64,000 nt of DNA from Saposhnikovia divaricata (taxonomy: Eukaryota > Streptophyta > Magnoliopsida > Apiales > Apiaceae), in the NCBI GenBank assembly GCA_036435485.1, contig CM071600.1, forward strand, positions 49,845,546 to 49,909,545, in the 5' to 3' direction. Shown piece by piece: positions 1-10,226 of this stretch (within the stretch, counting starts at the first letter, position 1; each line of letters starts with the position of its first letter). The notes under the pieces were generated by a model, which made no database searches, had not been told where the DNA came from, and saw only the letters and a list, made by a program, of their open reading frames with translations. The translations under genes were made by a program, and so were the position numbers.

Positions 1-325
1 TGGTCCGAAACAACCTTTCTCATGAGCTCTAGCATTTCTTTCTCTCCAAATATGATAGCAAAAAACCTGTGCAATAAGTAAGAGCAAGTGTCTTTGCAGG
101 TTATCTGTGGATGATCCCCACGAAGCTAGGAGGTTAAGCCAAGAGTTTCCCTGAACGGTGGTACGACTTGCATAGCTAGTCTCTGTAAGATAAAGGTGCT
201 GTAAGGACACGAAAAGAAAAGATGTTCCATATTTTCTTGACCTCCAACGCAAAGGTAGCAATGTTGAAGAATGTTAAGGCCAAAAGTGGCAAGACGCTGC
301 AGAGTGTTTAAACGACCATGGCAGG
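1..325 (-). pseudogene. LINE (non-LTR) reverse transcriptase C-terminal fragment, broken
   Basis: Read on the minus strand, about 320-60 encodes a zf-RVT-like segment: CHGRLNTLQRLATFGL, then a Cys pair (CYLCVGG), then EHLFFSCPYSTF. This is the usual tail of plant LINE reverse transcriptases. The frame is lost after a TS residue pair near 145 and resumes in another frame with LASWGSS and later HIWRERNARAHEKGC, so at least one frameshift is present. The fragment runs off the left edge of the window. Family assignment comes from the Cys/His motif order and is a recognition by eye; the precise LINE clade cannot be named. Confidence 0.75.
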
Positions 326-1418
326 CGGGTTAATTTATAATTACTATAAACTAAGCAATTACCATTTTCACCTAAAACATGTTAACTTTTTACTAATAAT
401 TAACCGATTACCCTTTCAGCTAAAACCTATCATCTTTTCTATATTATCTAACTAAATTCCTTTTTTTTTTTAGAAATATCGCGGATAACATTCATATAAT
501 TATTATCAATCATTTCATTTAAAAATGTAAGCCTCCAAAATTCATGTTTAAAAAAAATTAAATCAAAATAATTAATATTTTTTTATATAATATTAAAAAA
601 ATCTGTATTTCGCACGGGTTTTAAGCTAGTACTATATAATTTACCTTATAAATTATTGCACGTGATATAACCTACACATAAATAAAAATAAAGTTGGCAT
701 AATATAAAGAATACTATGCATGCACATTTAGATTTAAAAGTACACTTCTAGTTGATATTATAAATTAAATAAGCTAATAAAAGTATGGTTTTTTCTGATA
801 TGTGTCTATATACACACTCTAATAATTTTCTCTTTTTCAATAATTTTTTTCTTTTTAATTGTCAATAAATTTCAAAACTTTCTTAGAATTAAAAATTCAT
901 TACATCCCTTATTTTTCTCGTCCACTATATTCATTCATTTTATACATATACATAAAATATAAATCCTGCCATTTTAACCAATTTTCTCACACTTTACTTT
1001 ATACGTTTTTCTTAACTATTCCTATTTTCATTTCCAACCCGTTTACCAAGTGTATGTGTAAAAATAAAAAAAAATACATGAAAATATTTACATCATTTAC
1101 ACATCTATATTTACATTACTTTTTATTTTTTAATTTATCAAACGTAACCAATCAATTGTGTTGTATATATATATGATATTTAACTGAAATTATTTGAAAC
1201 AAATTTATTTAATTTATATTACAAATTTATATCTGGTAATTTGTTAAAACAAATTTATAAAAAATACTCGGAACAATCTTACCCAAGACAACGTAATATA
1301 TTGTGTATTATTTTTTTGTTAGGCATAACACATCAACTATATATTTAATTTCCAATAAAAAATATTTTTATCTTTTATATGTCAATTGGTAAATAAAATG
1401 AAAATATTGTTAAGTATA

Positions 1419-1455
<37 letters not shown>

Positions 1456-2280
1456 AATATTTAGTTTGGGTAATATTATAAAATTTAAGAATATTTAAAT
1501 TATATATAAATTTTAATTTTATGTATTGTATAATTATTTTAGTTATCAGCAATATAATTAATAAAATGTATCAAATAAAGAGTATTGATATTTTATAATT
1601 TAAATTATAATTTGTAGGAGTGGAAAAACTTGGAAACAGGTGAATTTAAGGTTTTAATAAAGAAAAAGGAGGTAGTAGTGATTATACACATTAAAACATC
1701 TTTTGAAATTATGAAAAGTAATTGTTAGGAGTGTCACATATTTTGAAAATTTTTAAAAATATAAATCCTATATTTGAAAATATTTGTCACATTTTTCGCA
1801 TACATTTTTAAGAATTTATTAGTAAAAAATAATTATTTAATTTTTTTATTTAAATATAAATATATTTTAATTACAAAATGAAAATTATACAAAAAAATTC
1901 GTGGTCAAACTTAATAAAATGTGTGTCAGTCAAACATTAATTATATCCAAATAGAGGAGGTATTAACTTACAATATTGTTATCTTTTTACATATATACAA
2001 TTTAACATGCACGCACTTTTGTTAGAATAATATTATTTTATTTTATATATTAATAATATTATATTGATCTACTATTAATATGTATTATAATTTTAATTTT
2101 TAGATGTGCTTGTACAATATTAATGTTTTGGTTAGGATATAATTATAATTAGTGAAAATCAAATCAAAAATTAAAATTTTAATATTTTTATTTTAATTTA
2201 ATAGTATGGATAGTTAATATAATTAATAATTTAATAATATTTTTGTGTATGATACTTAAAAGCTTAATTTTTTTTATGAA
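326..2280. other. AT-rich spacer, no gene seen
   Basis: Very AT-rich sequence with a TA microsatellite near 1422-1450 and many A/T homopolymers. The open frames here are low-complexity and lack coding character. A short GCACGGGTTTTAAGCTAGT motif near 611-629 resembles end sequences often seen in plant repeats, but I could not assign it. Confidence 0.7.
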
Positions 2281-2289
2281 AATACAAAA

Positions 2290-3030
2290 CCAAATGAAAG
2301 AATGCCCAAAATATCCAATTTTTCTCTACCCACTATCTAAAATGCCCAGATGCGGAAACATCGATCGAAATGCCCACGGGATGCGCCGTTTGTTGTGGCG
2401 CATCCGTGGTACTGTTCACGCAAGAAAACTCTCCCTCATCAGCTTCTCTCTTTGCCGACGATTCGGGCAATTCCCGTCGTCACTTCTGATCTCTCTCTTC
2501 AAGCATTATACCAGCCACCAGATTACCACTAAATGATCTGCAGAATGTCGCCTTCCACATCCCCATATCTGGTTCTCTCATCTGACCCCGTAGGGGCTTG
2601 AACGAGCTCAATGGAAAAGTAAATCGGAAAACTACGGTTGAATTAGGTGTTTCTAATCGGCAAAATAAATGTAATAAAATTGGTATGGATGTGTAGAGAA
2701 TCGAATTGCGATTCTATTGGTATATAGAACGTAATTGGAAAGTCTGTGGTTTAGATGAACGAAGAAAAATAATTTTGACGCCGGAATCGCCGTTCTTCGA
2801 AGCTCTTGAGACGATGAAGCTGACGTCAGATACGCCGTTTAAAATAACGTATCTCCTGATTTTCGTTGATTGTGTAGGCGTATCCCACGGATACGTTGGT
2901 TGTGTAGGCGTGACCGAATTCACGCCTGTTGGTGTAGCGTATTTGCTGGGCATTTTGGGCAATCCTTTCGCGCGGTGGATAATTTGGTTATGAATGATTA
3001 AAAAATGGATATTTAGGGCACTTACCCAAA
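2290..3030. mobile_element. Non-autonomous inverted-repeat element, copy A (unnamed family)
   Basis: The left end has TGCCCAAAATATCCAATTTTT-like sequence (about 2303). The right end, read in reverse, has TGCCCTAAATATCCATTTTT (about 3005-3025), giving imperfect terminal inverted repeats. The inside is markedly GC-richer than the flanks and full of short hairpins built on GATGCG/CGCATC and GTATCC/GGATAC words. Right-end inner blocks (ATAACCAAATT, CGCGCGAA, TTGCCCAAAAT, read on the minus strand) recur at the ends of the element at 27095-27885, so the two look like one family. No transposase. Edges are approximate and no target duplication was fixed. Confidence 0.5.
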
Positions 3031-3133
3031 CCATATGCAAATTAAAATTTAAAAAATACTAGAACACAATAAAAAATATTAAAAAAATTCTTAAAACAAG
3101 CCACTTCTGGCTAGTCGTGTTAATGGCAATACT

Positions 3134-3334
3134 TAGGGCTGTGCAAAAAATGTCCGAACCGACCGAACCGAATCGAACCAAACCACCGAATCGAACCAAA
3201 CCGTTCGAACCGCCTTTTGCGGTTTTTAAACGGTTTGATCTAGTCCAGGTTTGGAAAAAATAAAAACCGTTACTGGCGGTCTGATCCATGTTTGCTATTT
3301 CAAACCGACCGTTAAAGACCGAATCGAACCGTTA

Positions 3335-3336
<2 letters not shown>
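3134..3336. mobile_element. hAT-like terminal fragment rich in GAACCG repeats
   Basis: It starts with TAGGGCTGTGCAAAA, a hAT-type end close to that of the complete element at 23250. Degenerate CCGAACCGACCGAACCGAA repeats follow, as is common just inside plant hAT ends. It fades into a TA microsatellite at 3337. The partner end was not found, so this is probably one arm of a disrupted element. Confidence 0.5.

Positions 3337-3398
<62 letters not shown>
3337..3398. repeat. TA microsatellite
   Basis: Uninterrupted AT dinucleotide run. It forms the left border of a foldback element; a second run borders the other side. Confidence 0.95.
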
Positions 3399-3400
<2 letters not shown>

Positions 3401-3767
3401 TAGCGTTCAAATAGAAACCAACCTTAGAATAGAAACTAGAAACCTACACTAAATAAATTATATTTCATTTATTTTAATGGCCCCGCTAGGGGCACCTTCA
3501 CAAAAAACTTTTAAAATTCTTGGTTCTATTCAACAAAAATATAAAAAAAATATAAAAAATATAAAAAAAGTTATTGTTCACGTGCCACGTCATCACGTGA
3601 ACAGTAACTTTTTTTTAAATTTTTTTATATTTTTGTTGAATAGAGACAATAATTTTAAACGTTTTTTGTATTGGAGTACCCCTAATTTGGTCATTAGATT
3701 AGCTTGAAATATTTAATTTAGGTTTAGTTTCTAGTTTCTATTCTAAGTTAATTTCTATTAGAACAAG

Positions 3768-3771
<4 letters not shown>
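3399..3771. mobile_element. Foldback MITE with long inverted repeats
   Basis: The two halves are near-complementary over most of their length. The left arm contains AGAATAGAAACTAGAAAC; the right arm contains its reverse complement GTTTCTAGTTTCTATTCT. Further in, TTCTATTCAACAAAAATAT pairs with ATATTTTTGTTGAATAGA. The loop is a smaller hairpin with two G-boxes (CACGTG at 3579-3584 and 3594-3599). It lies exactly between two TA runs, so it probably inserted into a TA microsatellite. No coding capacity. Confidence 0.75.

Positions 3772-3812
<41 letters not shown>
3772..3812. repeat. TA microsatellite
   Basis: Alternating TA run on the right of the foldback MITE. It overlaps the proposed 9-bp target duplication (ATAATATAA, 3809-3817) of the neighbouring Mutator-like element. 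Confidence 0.9.
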
Positions 3813-3816
<4 letters not shown>

Positions 3817-3851
3817 AGAGGTTTGGTCCACAACCACCGTTGGTTGGACCA

Positions 3852-3958
3852 GCCACCAGCAGTACCGCAACCGTTCATTGCGGCAGTACTAGCCGCAACC
3901 TTACCGCAACCGTTCATTGCGACAGTAAGTCTTACCGCAATGGTTCATTGCGGCAGTA
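3852..3958. repeat. Left subterminal palindrome cluster of the MULE (3 copies)
   Basis: Three imperfect copies of a palindrome whose consensus is GCCGCAATG, a 3-4 bp spacer, then CATTGCGGC (about 3853, 3902 and 3933). These may be transposase binding sites; that role is inferred from position only. Confidence 0.75.
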
Positions 3959-4802
3959 TTTATTAGTTGTTTAATTAAAAATACATAGCATTAGTTTGGG
4001 GAGTCGAACTCTTGACCTTTTAGAAATTATACAAAACTTTTCCCACTCCACCAACTTTTCTATATCAATGTAAACAGTATTATCTTATTTATTATTTAAA
4101 ATTATTAATTTGAAATATATTGATTTATAAATTTAATAAAAAATACAAAATTAAAACCATTCGTTTGGATTCAAACTCTTGACCTTTTCCAAATGATACA
4201 AACATTTTGCCGCACCACCAACTTCCACTCTTGCAAGTTTAAGCAAAATTATCTTACATATTATTTTACATTATTGTAATTTGATATATATATTTATAAA
4301 TTAATAAAAAATAGTAAATTAATAGATAATAACATATGAAATGTGTATAGACGGGTTAATGAACATGGGAACAACTTCCAACCACGTGACATTTAAATTA
4401 TTAATTAATTAATTTTTGAAACAAATTTAGGAAAAAAATGTTATGTAAAGTCAAAACTTGAAAATAATGAAATATATATTATTATAATCTAAAAAATGAA
4501 AAAAATAGCATAAAACATTAATGTAAGTTAAAATGAATGAAAGTGTTAAGAAAAAATTTATATTGAATATTTTAAATAGAAAAAATAACAAAAAATGTTA
4601 CCATCCTGATTCATTTTTCAACAGTTATCTAAGATTGAGATGTACATGTCATTCCATCAATATTTAAACTACGTAACATGTAAAAAATATCCATAATACA
4701 TTATTAAAGATACTTTTAAGTTAAAATTAATATAGTTTATTATTTTGATGCATATTTGAAGATTTAAAAATAAAACAAAAAAAAATAAAAAATCATAAAT
4801 TA

Positions 4803-4979
4803 CTGCCGCAATGACTCATTGCGGTAGTTTTTCCTGCCGCAATGTTTCATTGTGGCTCTGAAAAATTTTACGGCATTAATTATGGTTGGTGGTTGGTAAT
4901 AAATGAACCACCTGCCGCAATGAAACAATGCGGCAGTTGGCATTTAAGGCTTTCTGCCGCAATGAAACAATGCGGCAGG
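4803..4979. repeat. Palindrome cluster just upstream of the MULE transposase ORF (4 copies)
   Basis: Four copies of the GCCGCAATG...CATTGCGGC palindrome at about 4803, 4832, 4914 and 4954. The last two are nearly perfect hairpins. They end about 140 bp before the transposase ATG, so they lie in the likely promoter or 5' leader. Confidence 0.8.
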
Positions 4980-5118
4980 CGTGAAATCTGTTTTCTTTAA
5001 GGTAACAGAATTTGTCTTCTTCTTCAATTTATTTTTTTCAAACAGCAGAAAAAACCAACGATTTTCAAGGTTTTGGAGCTCAAAAATTCATCCAAAATTA
5101 AGGTTAGTGCTCTATTCA

Positions 5119-7215
5119 ATGGCTTCATTTTTATTTAGCTCTTCTAGTTCATCTAGTGAACATAATGGTGATGATTATGTTACGCCGCCCGTTAAAAAAA
5201 ATCATGTTTCTCGTAAATTATTTCTTGATGATGTAGATATTGATAATTATTATAGTACTGTTCGTAAACGTAGAGTGAATTACAATGTTCATAAAGATAA
5301 AATGAATGTTGATGATGTTGGTGGGAAAAAAAATGATGGTGGAAAGGGTAAAAACAAGATAATTATTAGTGATGGTGATGATGAAAAAGATGAGAAATTT
5401 GGGATGGGAAAAAATGATGTTGAAGGAGATGAGGATATTAGGATGGAAAAAATTGATGATGAGGAGGATGTTAGGATGGGAAAAAATGTTGATGAGGATG
5501 TTAGGATGGGAAAAAATTTTGATGATGAGGATGTTAGGATGGGAAAAAATCATGATGATAAGGATATTGGAAACGAAAATTGTGATTTTACATTTGCGGA
5601 TGTTAATAAGATTGTGCCTTGTGTTGGAATGATTTTCGATACATTAGATGAGGCAGAAAGCTTTTATAGAAATTATGGTCGAAATGTCGGATTCGAGATA
5701 ATAATTAGGAATACTCATAAACATCAACGGAGTCATGATCCATCATCCCGTTTGTTTATTTGTAAGAAGGGTGGAAGAGTAGCACCGGAATCGGATTATC
5801 TTGATAAAGGAAAACGACGCATTAGGGATGTAGATCCACGAACGAATTGTCGTGCTCGAATGTACGTATGTCACCTAGTAAATGTAAACAAATGGAAGGT
5901 AACTTTGGTTGATTTGAAACACAATCATGCCATGGTAACACCGGATAAGAGACAATTTTTTCAAACATCACGCAATATCGATCCGATCACCCGATCATTA
6001 ATTGAGTTGTTTAACAAATCGGGGATCGAGACGAGTAAAGTGATGAAATATCTAGGTGAGACATGTGGAGGAATTGAAAATTTAGGGTTTTCTAATCAAG
6101 ATGTACGCAATGTCATACGGGATATTCGGCACCGAGTGTTTGATTCCGGTGATGCGGAGTGTGGCTTGGTCTTATTACGAAAGTTACAACAAGAGAATGC
6201 GTTTGGTCATTTCTTCTATCGAGTGGATGTGGATAACGAGAATCGTGTTAAAGGTTTGGTGTGGGTTGATCCTCGATGCATGAATGCTTACAAGAATTTT
6301 GGTGATGTGGTGACGTTCGATTCAACTTATCGAACGAATAGGTATTGTATGCCTTTCATACCTATTACGGGAGTGAACCACCATTACCAAAATATTTTGT
6401 TTGGATTTGCACTCATGAGAGATGAGACCGAGACTTCTTATCAATGGGTTTTAGAAACTTGGTTGGAAGCCGTTGACAACAAACCTCCCACTACAATAAT
6501 TACCGATCAAGATATTGCTTTGGGAAATGCTATTGCCACGGTTATGCCCGAAACAAAACACTTATATTGTACATGGCATATAAGTAGTAAATTTCCCGAG
6601 AAGTTATCTAGTTTGTACACCATATATCCAGAATTCAAAACGGATTTTAATGCATGTGTGTACAAGTCGTTGTCACCCACGGAATTTGAAGGTAGATGGG
6701 TGGAATTGGTCGAGAAGTACAAACTTGAGGATCATGTTTGGTTAAATGAAATGTATCGCATTAGACATCAATGGATTGGTGCTTACACAAAGTCGCATTT
6801 TGCCGCCGGTATGACCACTACCTCTAGAAGCGAATCAATGAATGCCTTTTTTGATGAATATGTGCAAGCATCTACCGGTTTGAAAGAATTCATTGAGAAT
6901 TCCCAAAAGGCTTTGGAGGCACAATATCTTAGGGAGGTTAAAAGTGACTACGAGAGCGAAGAAAGGGAAAGGAGACTAGTATTGCAATCATCCTTGGAAA
7001 TTCATGCATCCGAAATTTACACGAAAGAGATGTTTAGGCGTTTTCAAAAGGAGCTTCTGAAAAGTACATCTTATGTCGTGACGAAAGCTAAAGGTGGGTG
7101 TCATTTATTTAAAATGTTCTTGGTTGAGAAGTCTACCATGTCGGAGGATCGTAGAAGAAGCTATCGGTTGACGGCCCTTTGTGTAAATCGCCTGAAATCG
7201 CCTGAAATCGCCTGA
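5119..7215 (+). CDS. FAR1-type MULE transposase, C-terminus lacking the SWIM finger
   Basis: 698 aa from the first ATG of a long open frame (the frame opens upstream at a GTG, which plants would not use). The N-terminus is Ser-rich, followed by an acidic stretch with repeated RMGKN-type units (about residues 75-150). A FAR1 DNA-binding region follows (about 165-275), with GFEIIIRNTHK, a Cys near TNCRARM and the HNH-like LKHNHAM. The MULE transposase core (about 385-500) has VVTFDSTYRTN and IITDQDIALGNA, containing the first two acidic residues of the DDE set, then the CTWH segment. FAR1/MULE proteins normally end with a SWIM zinc finger (CxCx-n-CxH). Here the frame ends at a stop next to a small tandem repeat of CGCCTGAAAT before any such motif, so it is truncated or altered. 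It encodes the mobility enzyme of its element, acting in the nucleus; activity is doubtful. Confidence 0.85.
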   Translation: MASFLFSSSSSSSEHNGDDYVTPPVKKNHVSRKLFLDDVDIDNYYSTVRKRRVNYNVHKDKMNVDDVGGKKNDGGKGKNKIIISDGDDEKDEKFGMGKNDVEGDEDIRMEKIDDEEDVRMGKNVDEDVRMGKNFDDEDVRMGKNHDDKDIGNENCDFTFADVNKIVPCVGMIFDTLDEAESFYRNYGRNVGFEIIIRNTHKHQRSHDPSSRLFICKKGGRVAPESDYLDKGKRRIRDVDPRTNCRARMYVCHLVNVNKWKVTLVDLKHNHAMVTPDKRQFFQTSRNIDPITRSLIELFNKSGIETSKVMKYLGETCGGIENLGFSNQDVRNVIRDIRHRVFDSGDAECGLVLLRKLQQENAFGHFFYRVDVDNENRVKGLVWVDPRCMNAYKNFGDVVTFDSTYRTNRYCMPFIPITGVNHHYQNILFGFALMRDETETSYQWVLETWLEAVDNKPPTTIITDQDIALGNAIATVMPETKHLYCTWHISSKFPEKLSSLYTIYPEFKTDFNACVYKSLSPTEFEGRWVELVEKYKLEDHVWLNEMYRIRHQWIGAYTKSHFAAGMTTTSRSESMNAFFDEYVQASTGLKEFIENSQKALEAQYLREVKSDYESEERERRLVLQSSLEIHASEIYTKEMFRRFQKELLKSTSYVVTKAKGGCHLFKMFLVEKSTMSEDRRRSYRLTALCVNRLKSPEIA

Positions 7216-7249
7216 CTCTGTGCTTAATTAGGGTTAGTTCATGTCGCGG

Positions 7250-7435
7250 AAGCCGCAATGGGTGGTTGTATACTTCTCGTTTCCGCATTGTATCATTGCG
7301 GCAGCAGATTTAAGGGTAAAAAAGTAATTCCGTATTTTAATATATCCGCAATGATTCATTGCGGCATTAATAAGGGTAAAAACGTAATTTCAGATTTTAT
7401 TTCATCCGCTATGTATCATTGCGGCAGCAATTTGG
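7250..7435. repeat. Palindrome cluster downstream of the MULE ORF, about 60-bp tandem units
   Basis: Three tandem units of about 60 bp, each starting with a CCGCAATG...CATTGCGGC-type palindrome (about 7286, 7346 and 7407) and continuing with AAGGGTAAAAACGTAATTTC-like sequence. A half copy lies at 7252. Confidence 0.8.
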
Positions 7436-7640
7436 AGGGTGAAAACGTAATTTCATTCTTTTACTTGTTTCTATATTTCAAATTAACAGCTTTTATTAAT
7501 TTATTATTTTTTATTACTTTTATTAAATATAAAACTATAATAATTTATTTAAAATTTTATATAATAATTCAAATTTTATAAACATTTTTTATTTTATAAT
7601 GTATTAATTTACCATTTTTTATTAATTTTAAATTAAAACG

Positions 7641-7735
7641 CTGCCGCAACCTTTCATTGCGGCAGGTGTCCTGCCGCAACCCTTCATTGCAGCAGTTGTC
7701 TTTTTTCTTGCCGCAATGAACACTTGCGGCATTGT
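7641..7735. repeat. Right subterminal palindrome cluster of the MULE (3 copies)
   Basis: Three copies of the CTGCCGCAA...TTGCGGCAG palindrome at about 7641, 7671 and 7709, ending about 30 bp inside the right terminal repeat. It mirrors the cluster at the left end. Confidence 0.8.
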
Positions 7736-7800
7736 ACGAGTTGGTGGTTCTGGCCCTTTTTTCAACCAACGGTGGCTGTGGAAGGGCACCCATAATATAA

Positions 7801-8998
7801 TTATTAATTATATTGAATTATATTGACTTGTCCCGTCTCTTTAAAACTTTAACAACCCTAATCTCATATCTACATCAAGTCATCTACATTCCAGCCGCAC
7901 AAGACAAACACATTACACATCTCCATGTACAGTATTGCCACTACTGTACATGGGAAAACTTCTTTTAAAGTTAGATACTCGGTGATGATTGAAGAAAATC
8001 TACGTCGCTTGTAAGAATCCACGTAGCAAACTTTTAAACCTCATAAACATTTAGGAATACAAATTTTGAAAAGGGAAGTATACCTTGATTTATATGGTTA
8101 ATATTATATAATTTTTTTAGTTTACATTGATAATTTTAAGATATAAATTTTATAAATTTAAAATTTTTATGTGATATAATTTAATTATAATAATTATATA
8201 TATGATGCCTATGATATTTTCAAAAAAAATGAGATTTTAATTAAAAATATAAAATAGATAGTAATCGAAAAGATGATCGAAAAGTTAAAAGTAATTACAT
8301 TATTTTATTAAATAAAATAGGTAAGTTTTACCTGAAAAAGTAAATTAATTAGTTATTGAAAAAAAATGTAAAATGTAACATGCTCTACATAAAAAAGGAA
8401 ATTGATTAGTTATTTATAATTTATTTTTTCATATCTTGCAGTATCTTGACTTTAATAGTTAGATATAAGTAAGGGTATTTAGGTAAAAATATACTAATAC
8501 ATAAATAATAATAATTTAGCAAAACAACAGGTACCGACTTTAGTATTTTGATTATTATAATATAATATATTATAGATAAATGAATAATGGTACTCTTAAC
8601 TTCTTGTCCATGTTTAAATATAAAAATATTACAGTAATAGTAGAATTTCTATATTTTCAAAATTACAAATCTATCTATACTACTTTATATTAGTATATTA
8701 TAAAAAACAAAATAGTAAAATTTTGGTCAGTAGGCCATATGCTACTTAAATTTTTATTTAATTATCGTTACTTAATTATTTATTATTGGTAATGACATGT
8801 TACTTTTTCTATTTATTAACAACTATTCAATTTCCTTTTTATATTGAAACACGTTATATTTTATGTTTTATCTTACATTAATTAATACATTAAAACCAAT
8901 AACAATATTCCGAATCAAACACTTAATAGTATTTTGCCTTCCTCTACCTAGTATTTATTAAATCAAACTCCTTGTCTCCCTAACTTAATTCATTCTAA
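7801..8998. other. AT-rich spacer, no gene seen
   Basis: No convincing coding frame, RNA gene or element end was recognised. Long A/T-rich blocks only. Confidence 0.65.
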
Positions 8999-9203
8999 GT
9001 GCCTGTTTGGAAAACTTTTTTAAGAGCTTATTGATTTATTTTCGGGTAAAATTTTTATATTTTGATAATTTTTTTATACAAGTATTTAATGTATGTTTGA
9101 GATTCAATAAGTTGCAAAAATAAGTTGAAAAATAAGTTGTAAAGTTAAGAATCTCTAACTTTATCTTAAAATAAGTTAATTGACTGAAAAAAAGTTTCCA
9201 GGT
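8999..9203. mobile_element. MITE, copy 1 of a hAT-like family
   Basis: About 205 bp. It begins GTGCCTGTTTGG and ends with a rough inverted copy (AAAGTTTCCAGGTTC). The interior (ATTTTCGGGTAAAA, ACAAGTATTTAATGTATG, TTGAGATTCAATAAGTTG, AATCTCTAACTTT) is repeated almost exactly at 22951-23159, which establishes it as a repeat family. Confidence 0.75.
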
Positions 9204-9302
9204 TCATTTTACAACCCGCGTACAACATGCTCCATGTCTCTTCCTAACATAATTAGAAAAGACCTTTACCAACATATAGAAAAAACTATCCATCAATCTT
9301 TA

Positions 9303-9668
9303 AGTCCTTGTTTGGTTGAAGGAAAATAAGCGAAGAGAGGAGGGAAGGGGAGGAGTTTGAAGATTAAAATTATGTTTGGTTTAAAATTTTGGAGTGGAAT
9401 GGAATGGAGTGGGGTGGTCATTTTGGAGATTTTTTGTCTCCTCCAATTTGGATTTTTTTGGAGGGGAACATTTTATTACAAAAATATCCTTACATAATCT
9501 TTTTGCATATTAACCTTATGAAGTAATTTATTCATAAAATTCTCCACTCCTTTCCCTTCCCCTTCATGTGAACCAAAAATAAATATTATTAAAATTCTTC
9601 CCTTTCGTTCCCTTCCCTTCCATTAAAATCCCTCCCCTTCATTTGCCTCTCTTGAACGAAGCTAGCCT
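9303..9668. mobile_element. Probable MITE with inverted GA/CT-rich arms
   Basis: The left arm (CCTTGTTTGGTTGAAGG, then GAGGGAAGGGGAGGAG) is roughly complementary to the right arm (CCCTCCCCTTCATTTG, then TTGAACGAAGCTAG). Length about 366 bp, non-coding. The ends match imperfectly and no clear target duplication was fixed. Confidence 0.5.
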
Positions 9669-10130
9669 AAAGAAAGAAAAGACCATCCACCATGTATATT
9701 GTTTATAACTCCAAACCTAAAAAGAAAAAGTCCCAACTTTTTAAGAGGTATAAAAATATACATCTTTTAGCATGTATAACAAATATTTTCTAAATAATTC
9801 TATTTTTGATAATTTTTTTAAATGATTAGATTTATATAAAACAATAATAGATAAATTCTTATCATTTGCACATCTATAATTTATCATTTATCATTAGAAT
9901 TATGTTTCTGATTTCTGAAGGTGTTATGAAAATATTTATATACAATAACTCTTAAAATTAATAAGACTACGCAAAGACAAACCTAAAGGATATAGTGCTC
10001 ATTAGTGGCTCTATATAAAATAATTTATGACGCGGTTTAAGTTGAATGGGTGTAAATAACTAATATGACTAAAGTACAAGTGTACAACTCATCACTGCTG
10101 AAATTGCATGTAAAAAAAAGAGACAAAATC

Positions 10131-10151
10131 CTATAAATAAATCTATAAATA
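10131..10151 (+). promoter_or_regulatory. Probable TATA box of the decarboxylase gene
   Basis: CTATAAATAA at 10131-10140 and TATAAATA at 10144-10151 lie 76-96 bp before the ATG at 10227. This fits a plant core promoter with a short leader. Confidence 0.55.
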
Positions 10152-10226
10152 CAAGGAGATTCTTCATACTTTGATAAGCCTACACTTGCATTGCGAATTG
10201 TTATACAAACACAAAAGCAAGATAAA

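Larger units (their letters stand above)
3818..7791 (+). mobile_element. Mutator-like element (MULE) with FAR1-type transposase
   Basis: Terminal inverted repeats of about 29 bp: both ends begin with G and share CCACCGTTGGTTG after a diverged outer part (left 3818-3846, right 7763-7791 reversed). The element is flanked by ATAATATAA at 3809-3817 and 7792-7800, which fits the 9-bp duplication made by Mutator transposases; the local AT-richness weakens this a little. It contains one long ORF for a FAR1/MULE transposase on the plus strand and palindromic subterminal repeat clusters on both sides of the ORF. Total length about 3.97 kb. Confidence 0.85.

Noticed and set aside
859..1176. 105-codon frame in the AT-rich left spacer
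   Set aside because: Starts at TTG, is a Phe/Tyr/Ile-rich translation of AT-rich DNA, and has no homology recognised.
4981..5118. N-terminal 46-codon extension of the MULE transposase frame
   Set aside because: It starts at GTG, overlaps the palindrome cluster and has no ATG. The ATG at 5119 is preferred.
5218..5553. 111-codon minus-strand frame opposite the transposase
   Set aside because: It is the mirror of the acidic repeat region (HPNIL repeats), a shadow frame.
3852..7735. Regularly repeated palindromes as a CRISPR array
   Set aside because: Plant nuclear context, irregular spacing, the repeats themselves are imperfect palindromes inside a MULE, and there are no cas genes.
10191..10226. 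12-codon extension of the decarboxylase starting at TTG
   Set aside because: Plant homologs begin at the MGSLEN-type start; the ATG is at 10227.
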